Shown here: positions 46,628-54,208 of the stretch, one piece after another
Position numbering within the stretch: the stretch's first letter is position 1
Layout: each line of letters opens with the position of its first letter
Source of the DNA: Bacteroides sp.
GTDB taxonomy: Bacteria > Bacteroidota > Bacteroidia > Bacteroidales > Bacteroidaceae
Direction of reading: 5' to 3'
Assembly: GCA_015060765.1 (NCBI GenBank)
Contig: SUXW01000001.1
Coordinates: 62,001 to 126,000, forward strand
DNA: 64,000 bases
The notes under the pieces: model-generated
Told to the model about the DNA's origin: nothing
Databases searched by the model: none
Seen by the model: only the letters and a program-made list of their open reading frames with translations
Made by a program: the position numbers and the translations under genes

Positions 46628-48826
46628 ATGAAGAAATATATTCTATTAGTAATGACAACTTTGTGTTTGTATGGTATGCAGGCACAAACGGTGGTAAAAC
46701 CGTCTGTAAAGACAAAAACTACATTTGCTATTGTAGTCGACCAGAAGAGCTACGATGCTGCTAAAGCAGAAATCGATGCTTATCGGGCCAGTGTGGAAAA
46801 CGAAGGTTTGGGTACTTACCTGTTAATTGATGATTGGAAGCGTCCTGAACCTATCCGCGAACAATTAATCAAGCTTCATGCCGACAAGAAAGCTCCGTTG
46901 GAAGGTTGTGTGTTGGTAGGTGATATTCCTATAGCTATGGTACGCGATGCCCATCATCTGTCTTCTGCCTTCAAAATGAATCCTAAAATGGATTGGAGGA
47001 GATCGAGTATTCCTTCCGACCGTTATTACGATGACTTCGGTTTGACTTTCGACTACATCAAGCAAGACAGTGTTATTGCTGACTATCACTACGTAAGTTT
47101 GCGTGCCGATGGTAAGCAGTACATTATGCCCGATATCTATTCGGCCCGTATCCGTCCGCTCAAGGTGGAAGGTATGGACAAGTACCAACAGATTCGTGAT
47201 TACTTGAAGAAGGTTGTTGCTGAAAAACAGAACCAAAATGTACTCGACCAACTGACTATGGCTCGTGGACACGGTTATAACTCTGAAGATTTGGTAGCAT
47301 GGAGCGGCGAACAACTTGCTTTGCGCGAACAGATGCCGCATTTGTTCAAGGCCGGTAATGTAGTGAAGTTCTACGACTTCGAAACCCAATATCCTGCCAA
47401 GTATGATTATTTGAATGAAGTCCAACGTGAAGGATTGGACATCATGTTGTTCCATCATCATGGTGCACCTACTACTCAATATCTGAACGGTTATGAAAAT
47501 GGTTCAGGTATCGAGTTGAGCATTGAGAATATCAAGCGGTTCTTGCGTAGCAAACTTCCGAGATTGGCTGAAAAGAATGGTAAAGAGGCTGCGATAGATA
47601 ATTATGTAAAGAAGTATAATGTACCTCGTGAATGGTGTGAAACCGCTTTCGATGAAGCTTGCTTGAAGGAAGATTCCCTTTACAATGCTACTATGGACAT
47701 TTATGCCGAAGATCTCCACAAACTTACTCCGAATGCTCGTTTTGTATTGTTGGATGCTTGCTATAACGGTTCGTTCCACATGGACGACAATATCGTTGGT
47801 TCCTATATCTTTGGTAAGGGTAAGACCATCGCTGCCATGGGATGTACCGTAAATACCATTCAGGACAAGTGGCCCGATGAATTCTTGGGTTTGATGGCCG
47901 AAGGTATGCGTATCGGTCAGTTCACCCGCTTTACTTGTTTCCTTGAAAACCATTTGGCAGGTGACCCTACTTTCCATTTCGTACCGAACGGTTCGTTGGA
48001 TATGGATGTGAACCAAGCTATTGTATTGCAGGAAGGTAATATCGGATTCTGGAAAAAGCAATTGAATTCTTCTTCTGTGGACATGCAGGCTATGGCTCTC
48101 CGTCAGTTGGAAATGGCCGACTATCCTGGTATTGTGAACTTGTTGAAGAAAAGCTATTTTGAGTCGGACAAGTTCGTGGTGCGCTTGGAAGCCATGCGTT
48201 TGTTGGCTTTGAACCATCCAACTACTGCCGAAAATCTGGAAGTATTACAAGTGGCTTTGAACGATACCTACGAATTGATTCGTCGTTTCGCTACGGAGTA
48301 TGTAGAACTTAACTGTTCGCCTGCTTTGACACCGGCATGGGCCGAAAGTTTCATGATGCGTGGTCATGAAAAACGTCATCGTTTCCGTGTGATGAGTGCC
48401 ATCGATACTTTTGTCTCTATCAATGGAAAGGAAGAGTTGGAAAAGTACGCATCGTTGTGGACTTGGTACAACCGCAATCGTGTGGATGATTTCATCAAGC
48501 GTTTTGACTCTTATAAGAAGAGTCAGGAAAAGGACCTTGCTTTCATTGTCAATCCTGAAACGACAGACAAGAAAGTGAGCAGTGAAATCAGAACATTCCG
48601 CAATAACCCGATTACTCCGGCCATTGAACCATTGTTGAGCATCCTCAAGAACGAGGCACGTGGTGAAGAACCTCGTATAGGGGCAGCCGAAACATTGGGC
48701 TGGTATGTTCAACATTACAATAAGGCCGAAATTATCAAGGCTTTGAAGTCGTTCAATACTTCCAATGAAAAAATTATGAACGAAGTGAAGAAGACCATCA
48801 ATCGTCTGGAAGGAAAGAACAGATAA
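46628..48826 (+). CDS. Clan CD (gingipain/C25-like) cysteine peptidase with helical-repeat tail, copy 3
   Basis: The 732-residue protein has a signal peptide ending MQAQ. The catalytic pair is H278 in LFHHHG (three His in a row) and C378 in LLDACYNGSF, followed by GDPTFHF. The helical-repeat tail is kept (SSSVDMQAMALRQLEMAD and later units). It starts 2 bp after copy 2 ends and is the last gene before a strong terminator. All three copies keep the dyad, so none looks dead. Confidence 0.75.
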   Translation: MKKYILLVMTTLCLYGMQAQTVVKPSVKTKTTFAIVVDQKSYDAAKAEIDAYRASVENEGLGTYLLIDDWKRPEPIREQLIKLHADKKAPLEGCVLVGDIPIAMVRDAHHLSSAFKMNPKMDWRRSSIPSDRYYDDFGLTFDYIKQDSVIADYHYVSLRADGKQYIMPDIYSARIRPLKVEGMDKYQQIRDYLKKVVAEKQNQNVLDQLTMARGHGYNSEDLVAWSGEQLALREQMPHLFKAGNVVKFYDFETQYPAKYDYLNEVQREGLDIMLFHHHGAPTTQYLNGYENGSGIELSIENIKRFLRSKLPRLAEKNGKEAAIDNYVKKYNVPREWCETAFDEACLKEDSLYNATMDIYAEDLHKLTPNARFVLLDACYNGSFHMDDNIVGSYIFGKGKTIAAMGCTVNTIQDKWPDEFLGLMAEGMRIGQFTRFTCFLENHLAGDPTFHFVPNGSLDMDVNQAIVLQEGNIGFWKKQLNSSSVDMQAMALRQLEMADYPGIVNLLKKSYFESDKFVVRLEAMRLLALNHPTTAENLEVLQVALNDTYELIRRFATEYVELNCSPALTPAWAESFMMRGHEKRHRFRVMSAIDTFVSINGKEELEKYASLWTWYNRNRVDDFIKRFDSYKKSQEKDLAFIVNPETTDKKVSSEIRTFRNNPITPAIEPLLSILKNEARGEEPRIGAAETLGWYVQHYNKAEIIKALKSFNTSNEKIMNEVKKTINRLEGKNR

Positions 48827-48846
48827 ACTTATTGTTTATACAGAAA

Positions 48847-48888
48847 GAACCGCCGGTTTGTCATCTACAAACCGGCGGTTCCTTTTTT
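48847..48888 (+). terminator. Terminator of the receptor-peptidase operon
   Basis: GAACCGCCGGTTTGT at 48847-48861 and its exact complement at 48867-48881 form a perfect GC-rich 15-bp stem with a 5-base loop, followed by six Ts. Confidence 0.93.
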
Positions 48889-48987
48889 GTCAAGTACTTT
48901 CTTGTATTTTGTTTTTATAATTTGTTTACGAGAATTTGCAAGTGTACTAATATTTGACGATTTTTGCAGAACTAAATATTATGAACT

Positions 48988-49872
48988 ATGAGAATAAATG
49001 TTTTTTTGCTGCTTGTAGCAGTTTCTTTAGGTGGGCTCTCACTCTCTGCCCAAACCATTACTAATCAAGGGAATGGAAAATACAGTCTTAACGTAGGACA
49101 TGTTACAATGACGGTAGATGCTTCGAGAGGAGGGAAGATTGTTTCGTACAAATACGATGACAAGGAAGTCCTTTCTCAGACCAGAATGCCCAATTCGTTT
49201 GGAAGTACCTTCTGGACGAGTCCTCAATCGGAATGGAACTGGCCTCCGGTTCCTGAATACGATTCCAAACCGTTTGATGTCCAAGCAACGGATGCAACTT
49301 TGCTGCTTACGGGAGAAAAATCAAAAAGATTCGGTTATCGTGTTCGTAAAGAATTTACTACTGATGTTAAGAAGAATGCAATTATAATAACCTATACTAT
49401 TGTCAACGAGTCGGACGAGACACGCAAGGTGGCTCCGTGGGAAATCTCGCGCGTACCCAATGGGGGTATCCTTTTCTTCGATGCTAAAGAGGCCACTCCG
49501 GCCAACAACATGAAAGGTCTTCCGTTCGAATATAAAAAGAAGGCGGCCTGGTATGTTTTGGATGAAGCTCGTGATCATCGTAAAATCAATGCCGATGGTA
49601 AAGGATGGCTTGCCTTTTACGACAATGGTTTGCTCTTTGTGAAGAAATTTCCCGACCTCAAACCATCCGAGCCCGCACCTGCCGAAGCTGAAATACAGAT
49701 CTATGCCAATCCAGGAAAGACTTTCGTTGAAATCGAAGAACAGGGTGCCTATACAACATTGAAGCCCGGTGAGGAACTCAGTTGGACGGTATGTTGGTAC
49801 CTTACACCCACCGATTTACCGGCAGAACCTTCCAAAGCCCTTTTGAAGAAAGCGCTTTCTATGATTAAATAA
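48988..49872 (+). CDS. DUF4380-type secreted protein with galactose-mutarotase-like fold
   Basis: The 294-residue protein has a signal peptide (ends LSAQ) and a beta-rich body with DASRGGKIVSYKYDDKEVL and FGSTFWTSPQSEWNWPP, as in DUF4380, related to aldose-1-epimerase-like carbohydrate-binding folds. The role is unknown. Its stop overlaps a possible start of the following lipoprotein gene (TAATG), so the two are linked. Confidence 0.75.
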   Translation: MRINVFLLLVAVSLGGLSLSAQTITNQGNGKYSLNVGHVTMTVDASRGGKIVSYKYDDKEVLSQTRMPNSFGSTFWTSPQSEWNWPPVPEYDSKPFDVQATDATLLLTGEKSKRFGYRVRKEFTTDVKKNAIIITYTIVNESDETRKVAPWEISRVPNGGILFFDAKEATPANNMKGLPFEYKKKAAWYVLDEARDHRKINADGKGWLAFYDNGLLFVKKFPDLKPSEPAPAEAEIQIYANPGKTFVEIEEQGAYTTLKPGEELSWTVCWYLTPTDLPAEPSKALLKKALSMIK

Positions 49873-49898
49873 TGATTCATTTCAATCTTTCATCTATT

Positions 49899-51602
49899 AT
49901 GTGCAAGCATCTATATTTATCCATTGTTGTCATTGTTATGGCATTTCTGACTGCATGCAATGGTCGGAATCAAAGTGTGGAAGTGGGGCCTTATACCATT
50001 TCAACCATCGATCCCCATGTGTATCACATCCAAGATTATAATTCCAACTATCCTGGTGGAGAATTGTTTGACGAACAAGGGAAACTGACTTATTTCAATA
50101 ACTGCTCGGATATCTATTTGATTGTAGGAGAGGAAAAGGCTCTCCTTATTGACCTCTCCAATCAAATTACATGGGCAGATAGCGCAGAGGTTTATTTAAG
50201 ACAAATAGTAGAAGAACGCATTGACGGCAAGCCTTTGACTATCACCTTCACTCATAATCATGGAGACCATTTGGGAATGCTTCCGGCTTTTGTCGATACC
50301 GATGTGCACTTTGCCCTTCCACAAAAGGATTTTGCTGACTTGAAGTCTCATTTCCCCGAAAATAAATGTAGCCTTTATGACGAGGGAGAACGTTTTGAAC
50401 TTGGAGGAATAATCGTTGAGGCCATTGCCGTTCCCGGTCATACCGCCGGTTCCATGGTATTTTATATGCATGGCAGAGACATTCTCTTTACTGGCGACGC
50501 AATCGGATCAGGTCATGGCGTTTGGATTTTCAACGAAACCTGTTTCGACAACTATCTATCAGCCGTGCCTCACCTCATCGCATGGCTGAAGAATCCCGAG
50601 CATCAAGTAAACTTGGATAAGTTACGCATCTATGGCGGTCATTATTGGCAAAGAGATTGGCTTACTGAACTTGGAGACAAAGAACTGGGTATGGACTATC
50701 TGTATGATATGCAACACTTGTTGAATGAGATGGAGAAAGGTACCGCCCAAACTACTCCGTCGGGATTGAATCACCCGGTGCTCGATACCTATTTCCGTTT
50801 CGGTAGTGCCATTTTGGTATGGAATGCCGAGCAGGCTGAGCAATATCGCAATGCTTATCCTGAAACTTTTGTATACCGTGATGAAGATGTGGTGTTCAGA
50901 CAGATTGATGAACATACATGGGTAGGTAACGGACATTTGGTTTACAACGAATCAATCTATCTCATTGAAGGTGAAGAACGTGCATTGCTTATCGATGCCG
51001 GAACAGTAATGCCTAACTTGGATAAGGCGGTAGCCACATTGACAGACAAACCGATAATGCTTGCACTGACTCATATCCATGGTGACCATGCCGGTGGAGT
51101 TTCCTGTTTCCCGGAAATATGGATAAATCCAGCTGATACAGTTTTGCTTGCCGGACAAAATCCCTATAAAGGGACCATTAACTATTTGTCGGATGGCGAA
51201 ATAATCGATTTGGGCGGCCGGCAGATTGAAGTAATGTTCACTCCAGCCCATTCACCGGGTTCGACCACTTTCTTCGATAAGGAACGTCGTTACGGATTTA
51301 GTGGTGATGCCTTTGGCTCCACGAATCTTTTGCTCTTTACGGGTACTTTCAAGGAATTGATAACAACCACGACTCGTACATCCGAGTACATGCAGAAGCA
51401 TGGAATCGGGAAACTCTATCCAGGGCACTATCGTGGTAATCCTGAAACCCTTCAACGAATTCTTGATGAGAAAAAGATGGCCGAGGAAGTGTTGTCGGGC
51501 AAACGGAAAGGTATAAAAGAAAATGGCAATTCCGGACTTAATAGTTATATATACGATTATGGAGTATATATACGCTATAACGATCCGGAAGCGTTACGGT
51601 AA
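49899..51602 (+). CDS. Lipoprotein with two tandem metallo-beta-lactamase-fold domains
   Basis: From the ATG at 49899 there are 567 residues with a good lipobox (FLTACNG). An ATG at 49872 overlapping the previous stop is also possible but gives a poor signal peptide. Two complete MBL domains follow: the first with THNHGDHLG, VPGHTAGS and FTGDA, the second with THIHGDHAGG, AHSPGS and FSGDA. Both keep the metal-binding His/Asp set, so both may be active hydrolases at the cell envelope. The substrate is unknown; a link with the DUF4380 partner, perhaps on sugar esters or lactones, is a guess. Confidence 0.8.
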   Translation: MCKHLYLSIVVIVMAFLTACNGRNQSVEVGPYTISTIDPHVYHIQDYNSNYPGGELFDEQGKLTYFNNCSDIYLIVGEEKALLIDLSNQITWADSAEVYLRQIVEERIDGKPLTITFTHNHGDHLGMLPAFVDTDVHFALPQKDFADLKSHFPENKCSLYDEGERFELGGIIVEAIAVPGHTAGSMVFYMHGRDILFTGDAIGSGHGVWIFNETCFDNYLSAVPHLIAWLKNPEHQVNLDKLRIYGGHYWQRDWLTELGDKELGMDYLYDMQHLLNEMEKGTAQTTPSGLNHPVLDTYFRFGSAILVWNAEQAEQYRNAYPETFVYRDEDVVFRQIDEHTWVGNGHLVYNESIYLIEGEERALLIDAGTVMPNLDKAVATLTDKPIMLALTHIHGDHAGGVSCFPEIWINPADTVLLAGQNPYKGTINYLSDGEIIDLGGRQIEVMFTPAHSPGSTTFFDKERRYGFSGDAFGSTNLLLFTGTFKELITTTTRTSEYMQKHGIGKLYPGHYRGNPETLQRILDEKKMAEEVLSGKRKGIKENGNSGLNSYIYDYGVYIRYNDPEALR

Positions 51603-51651
51603 TGTTTTTTATGCTAACCAATTCCCAGAAGAAAGCAGATAATAAAAGAAA

Positions 51652-51757
51652 GGCGTGGGAACTTTTAACTTATTATTGCTATGTGGCTCTGGACTGCCAA
51701 ACCGTATATAATAAGCAAAGCCCACGCCAAATGATATAATATGCCCCTTAAGGGTAT
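51652..51757. repeat. Nested inverted repeats, possible structured RNA or dispersed repeat
   Basis: GGCGTGGG (51652-51659) pairs with CCCACGCC (51721-51728). Inside it CTTATTAT (51669-51676) pairs with ATAATAAG (51708-51715). Just after comes the palindrome CCCTTAAGGG (51745-51754). On the minus strand the outer stem is followed by a T-rich stretch. The two nested stems at regular spacing suggest a folded RNA or an extragenic repeat; the strand is not certain. Confidence 0.5.
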
Positions 51758-52043
51758 ATAAATACCACAGACGTGGACGTTTCATACTCATTATCCATAC
51801 GGTCAGAATTGTCCAGATTCCATAGCAGGATAATATCGCTAAACGCCCTTTTACTAATATGTCACGTTCATAAGAACGCAACAAATGTAATTAAAAGCAT
51901 TTAAATGAGCAAGAAACAACTTTGCAAATTATATATCAGAAGCTCAAGCAATCGTATGTTTGTAGAATCTTTTCTTGTTTCAATCCCAAATATCTCTTGG
52001 TATAGTTACACTTTTTATATAATTCTGTTATTTGTAAAACAAA

Positions 52044-52075
52044 GAAAGGACACCTAACTTAATAGATGTCCTTTC
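52044..52075 (-). terminator. Terminator of the yefM-yoeB operon
   Basis: GAAAGGACA at 52044-52052 pairs with TGTCCTTTC at 52067-52075, and on the minus strand T-rich sequence follows. Confidence 0.75.
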
Positions 52076-52094
52076 TTCTATAATTTTGATAATG

Positions 52095-52367
52095 TCATTT
52101 CTTGGAGTAATGGTATCTCATAGAGAACACATAAACCGTTATGATATTCTCATTTACAGAATATATCAAGCGATGTTCAGTATTGATTCTTCTTGACCAT
52201 TTACCTGCTAAATCATATTTTAACGGCTCTGGTTTCCCGATTCCTGTATATGGATGTTCCATTATATCTTTCAACAAAGCGGTAATTCTGTTCATTATGG
52301 CTTTGTTTCCCGATTTCTTCCAATAGTCACGGTCTTTTTGAGCCTGTTCCAACAAAATTATTTCCAT
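52095..52367 (-). CDS. yoeB: YoeB-family mRNA interferase toxin
   Basis: The 90-residue protein has the RelE-fold catalytic set of YoeB: E47, R66, H86 and Y87, which line up with Glu46, Arg65, His83 and Tyr84 of the E. coli protein. YoeB binds the ribosome and cuts mRNA in the A site. Its start overlaps the antitoxin gene by 10 bp, the usual arrangement. Confidence 0.95.
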   Translation of the reverse strand: MEIILLEQAQKDRDYWKKSGNKAIMNRITALLKDIMEHPYTGIGKPEPLKYDLAGKWSRRINTEHRLIYSVNENIITVYVFSMRYHYSKK

Positions 52368-52618
52368 AAGTCGTCAATTTCAACTTTGATTCCTCTGCCA
52401 TTTTTAATATCTTCATCACCCTTACGAATAGCTTCCATCGTTTCGGGAGAAGACATGATATATTCTGTTTCTTTCAAAGAATTGTATTCTTCCAAAGAAA
52501 TCAGCACCACACCTGTATCGTTACCACGATTGATAATAACTGTATCACAATCATCAATTACGGCATCCATATAGGTTTTCAAATTAGCTCTGAAATCTGT
52601 GTAATTAGCTGTTCTCAT
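52358..52618 (-). CDS. yefM: YefM-family antitoxin
   Basis: The 86-residue protein has the Phd/YefM fold: TANYTDFRANLKTYMDAV, then INRG and VVLISLEEYNSLKET, and a flexible toxin-binding tail ending DLWK. It neutralises YoeB and represses the operon. Promoter and candidate operator lie directly upstream. Confidence 0.95.
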   Translation of the reverse strand: MRTANYTDFRANLKTYMDAVIDDCDTVIINRGNDTGVVLISLEEYNSLKETEYIMSSPETMEAIRKGDEDIKNGRGIKVEIDDLWK

Positions 52619-52641
52619 ATTACTTCCTTTTTAACCTGTTG

Positions 52642-52673
52642 CAAATATAAGTACTTGTTTGCGTACTTCCAAA
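52642..52673 (-). promoter_or_regulatory. yefM-yoeB promoter with an operator-like repeat inside
   Basis: On the minus strand TTTG (52673-52670), a 20-bp gap and TATATTTG (52649-52642) form a promoter. Between the two elements AAGTAC (52649-52654) and GTACTT (52663-52668) form an inverted repeat with a GTAC core. E. coli YefM-YoeB binds palindromes with a TGTACA core, so this is a good operator candidate. Confidence 0.6.
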
Positions 52674-52758
52674 TGTTGTTAGTTAAAAATAGGACACCAA
52701 ATAAATGATATCCTCTGTTGGTTAATAACTAAGAATATTCGATGAAAAAGGTAAAAAA

Positions 52759-52804
52759 GAAGGAAAAGCATCGACAATCATCAGATTATCAACGCTTTTC
52801 CTTC
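52759..52804 (-). terminator. Terminator of the tRNA gene
   Basis: GAAGGAAAAGC at 52759-52769 and GCTTTTCCTTC at 52794-52804 are exact complements. On the minus strand the stem is followed by TTTTTT. It lies directly after the tRNA 3' end. Confidence 0.85.
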
Positions 52805-52806
52805 TG

Positions 52807-52881
52807 TCGGGATGACTGGATTCGAACCAGCGACCTCGCGCCCCCCAGACGTGTACTCTAACCGGACTGAGCTACATCCCG
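52807..52881 (-). tRNA. tRNA-Pro with anticodon GGG
   Basis: On the minus strand the 7-bp acceptor stem CGGGATG/CATCCCG, the D-arm GCTCAGTCCGGTTAGAGT, the anticodon loop CTGGGGG (anticodon GGG, reading CCC and CCU) and the T-arm CTGGTTCGAATCCAG are all present; 75 bases with the discriminator A. CCA is not encoded. One A-C mismatch appears in the anticodon stem. Confidence 0.95.
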
Positions 52882-52892
52882 AATTGCGAGTG

Positions 52893-52923
52893 CAAAAGTA
52901 CACTTTATTTTTGAAACTGCAAA
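52893..52923 (-). promoter_or_regulatory. Promoter of tRNA-Pro
   Basis: On the minus strand TTTG (52923-52920), a 19-bp gap and TACTTTTG (52900-52893) match the promoter pattern, 11 bp ahead of the tRNA 5' end. The -33 part lies just outside the end of aroB. Confidence 0.7.
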
Positions 52924-52940
52924 TTATTTTGTGGCTTTTC

Positions 52941-54002
52941 TTAGCAGCCCATCGATTCACGATAGAAGTCGAGCATCTCGAATATCTCTTCTTTGGTGGC
53001 CGACTGGTTGATTCGGATGTCGCCTATCTCACCCATCAAAGTAAAGTTGATGATGCCGGCATTGTTCTTCTTGTCATGCGTCATGAATTCATAAAGACGG
53101 TCGTATTGCTTGCAATCGAAGTTCATAACACCGTAATGGTCTTTGATGAACTGAATGGTTTGGCGCAATTTGTCTTTCGGGAAACCGACTTTGAGGTGTG
53201 AGAAATACAATTCGCATACCATGCCCCATGCCACGGCATATCCATGAAGAACCGGGTGGTGGGTTTCCAATGCCAAGCTCTCGAAGGCATGTCCTACGGT
53301 ATGTCCTAAGTTCAAGGCTTTGCGGATACCCTTTTCGAATGGGTCTTGCTCAACGATATTTTCTTTAATTTGTACCGATTGGGCTACCAATGCTTGTAGC
53401 ATTGAATAGTCGATGTGGTTCCAATCGAAATTCAATAATTCTGCCCAATGGGTGGTGGTACTGATAATGCCGTGTTTCAACATCTCAGCATATCCGGAAA
53501 GTAGGTTGTGTAAATCGAGCGATTTCAGGAATTCACTATCGATAAGTACAGATGAAGCGGGTGAGAATACACCGATTTCATTTTTCAATCCATTGAAATT
53601 GATGCCTGTCTTCCCACCTACAGAGGCGTCTACCATGGCCAAAAGGGTGGTAGGAATGTTAATGTAGGATATTCCTCGTTTGAAAGTGGATGCGGCGAAT
53701 CCGCCCAAATCGGTTACCATTCCTCCTCCTAAATTGATCATTAAGGAATGTCGGGTGGCTCCTTTGTCGCCCAATGCTTTCCATACGGAAGCCAGAGTTT
53801 CCAATGTTTTATTTATATCTTCGGCACCGATGCATATTTCGATGGCATCTTTCATGCAATCCAGTCCGGCAATTATCGGCAGGCATAACGAGCGGGTGTG
53901 TTCGTCGGTCAGGACAAACAACTTGTCGTGCGGGCATCGGTTGATGGCGGCACTTAAATCTTCGTTCAGATTTTGACAAATGATGACTTCTTGCTTGTTC
54001 AT
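52941..54002 (-). CDS. aroB: 3-dehydroquinate synthase
   Basis: From the ATG at 54002 there are 353 residues. NLGGGMVTDLGGFAASTFKRGI is the NAD-binding region, followed by the DASVGGKTGIN active-site loop and LNLGHTVGHAFE metal ligands. It is the second step of the shikimate pathway. The in-frame extension to 54257 is not conserved-looking and runs through the -7 element, so it is rejected. Confidence 0.96.
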   Translation of the reverse strand: MNKQEVIICQNLNEDLSAAINRCPHDKLFVLTDEHTRSLCLPIIAGLDCMKDAIEICIGAEDINKTLETLASVWKALGDKGATRHSLMINLGGGMVTDLGGFAASTFKRGISYINIPTTLLAMVDASVGGKTGINFNGLKNEIGVFSPASSVLIDSEFLKSLDLHNLLSGYAEMLKHGIISTTTHWAELLNFDWNHIDYSMLQALVAQSVQIKENIVEQDPFEKGIRKALNLGHTVGHAFESLALETHHPVLHGYAVAWGMVCELYFSHLKVGFPKDKLRQTIQFIKDHYGVMNFDCKQYDRLYEFMTHDKKNNAGIINFTLMGEIGDIRINQSATKEEIFEMLDFYRESMGC

Positions 54003-54019
54003 AGATTTGTATTTGGCTG

Positions 54020-54027
54020 CAAATTTA
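54020..54027 (-). promoter_or_regulatory. -7 element of aroB
   Basis: A perfect TAAATTTG on the minus strand lies 17 bp ahead of the aroB ATG. The -33 element is not clear. Confidence 0.45.
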
Positions 54028-54208
54028 CTAAAAATGTAAAAAAGATTCCTATGGAATATGAATTTATAGCTAATTTCGCGGCTGAATTTGAAAGTCTTGT
54101 CGATAAATGCAAAATAAAATGCTTTTTCATTTAAACTTTTAAAGGTGGGATGTGTCCAAAAGACATTGAACAAAATTTGATAATTGGTAAAAAGAATATA
54201 AATTGAAA

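Larger units (their letters stand above)
51603..52094. other. 492-bp stretch without a supported gene
   Basis: It holds a structured element at 51652-51757, an AT-rich spacer and the terminator of the toxin-antitoxin operon. A 91-codon minus-strand frame at 51609-51884 reads through the structured element and has no RBS, promoter or family resemblance. Confidence 0.6.

Noticed and set aside
51609-51884. 91-codon minus-strand frame
   Set aside because: It reads through nested inverted repeats, has no promoter or RBS and a composition unlike a folded protein.
52812-53201. Plus-strand frame starting MTGFEPATSR
   Set aside because: This is the antisense of tRNA-Pro, a common false gene call, and continues antisense to aroB.
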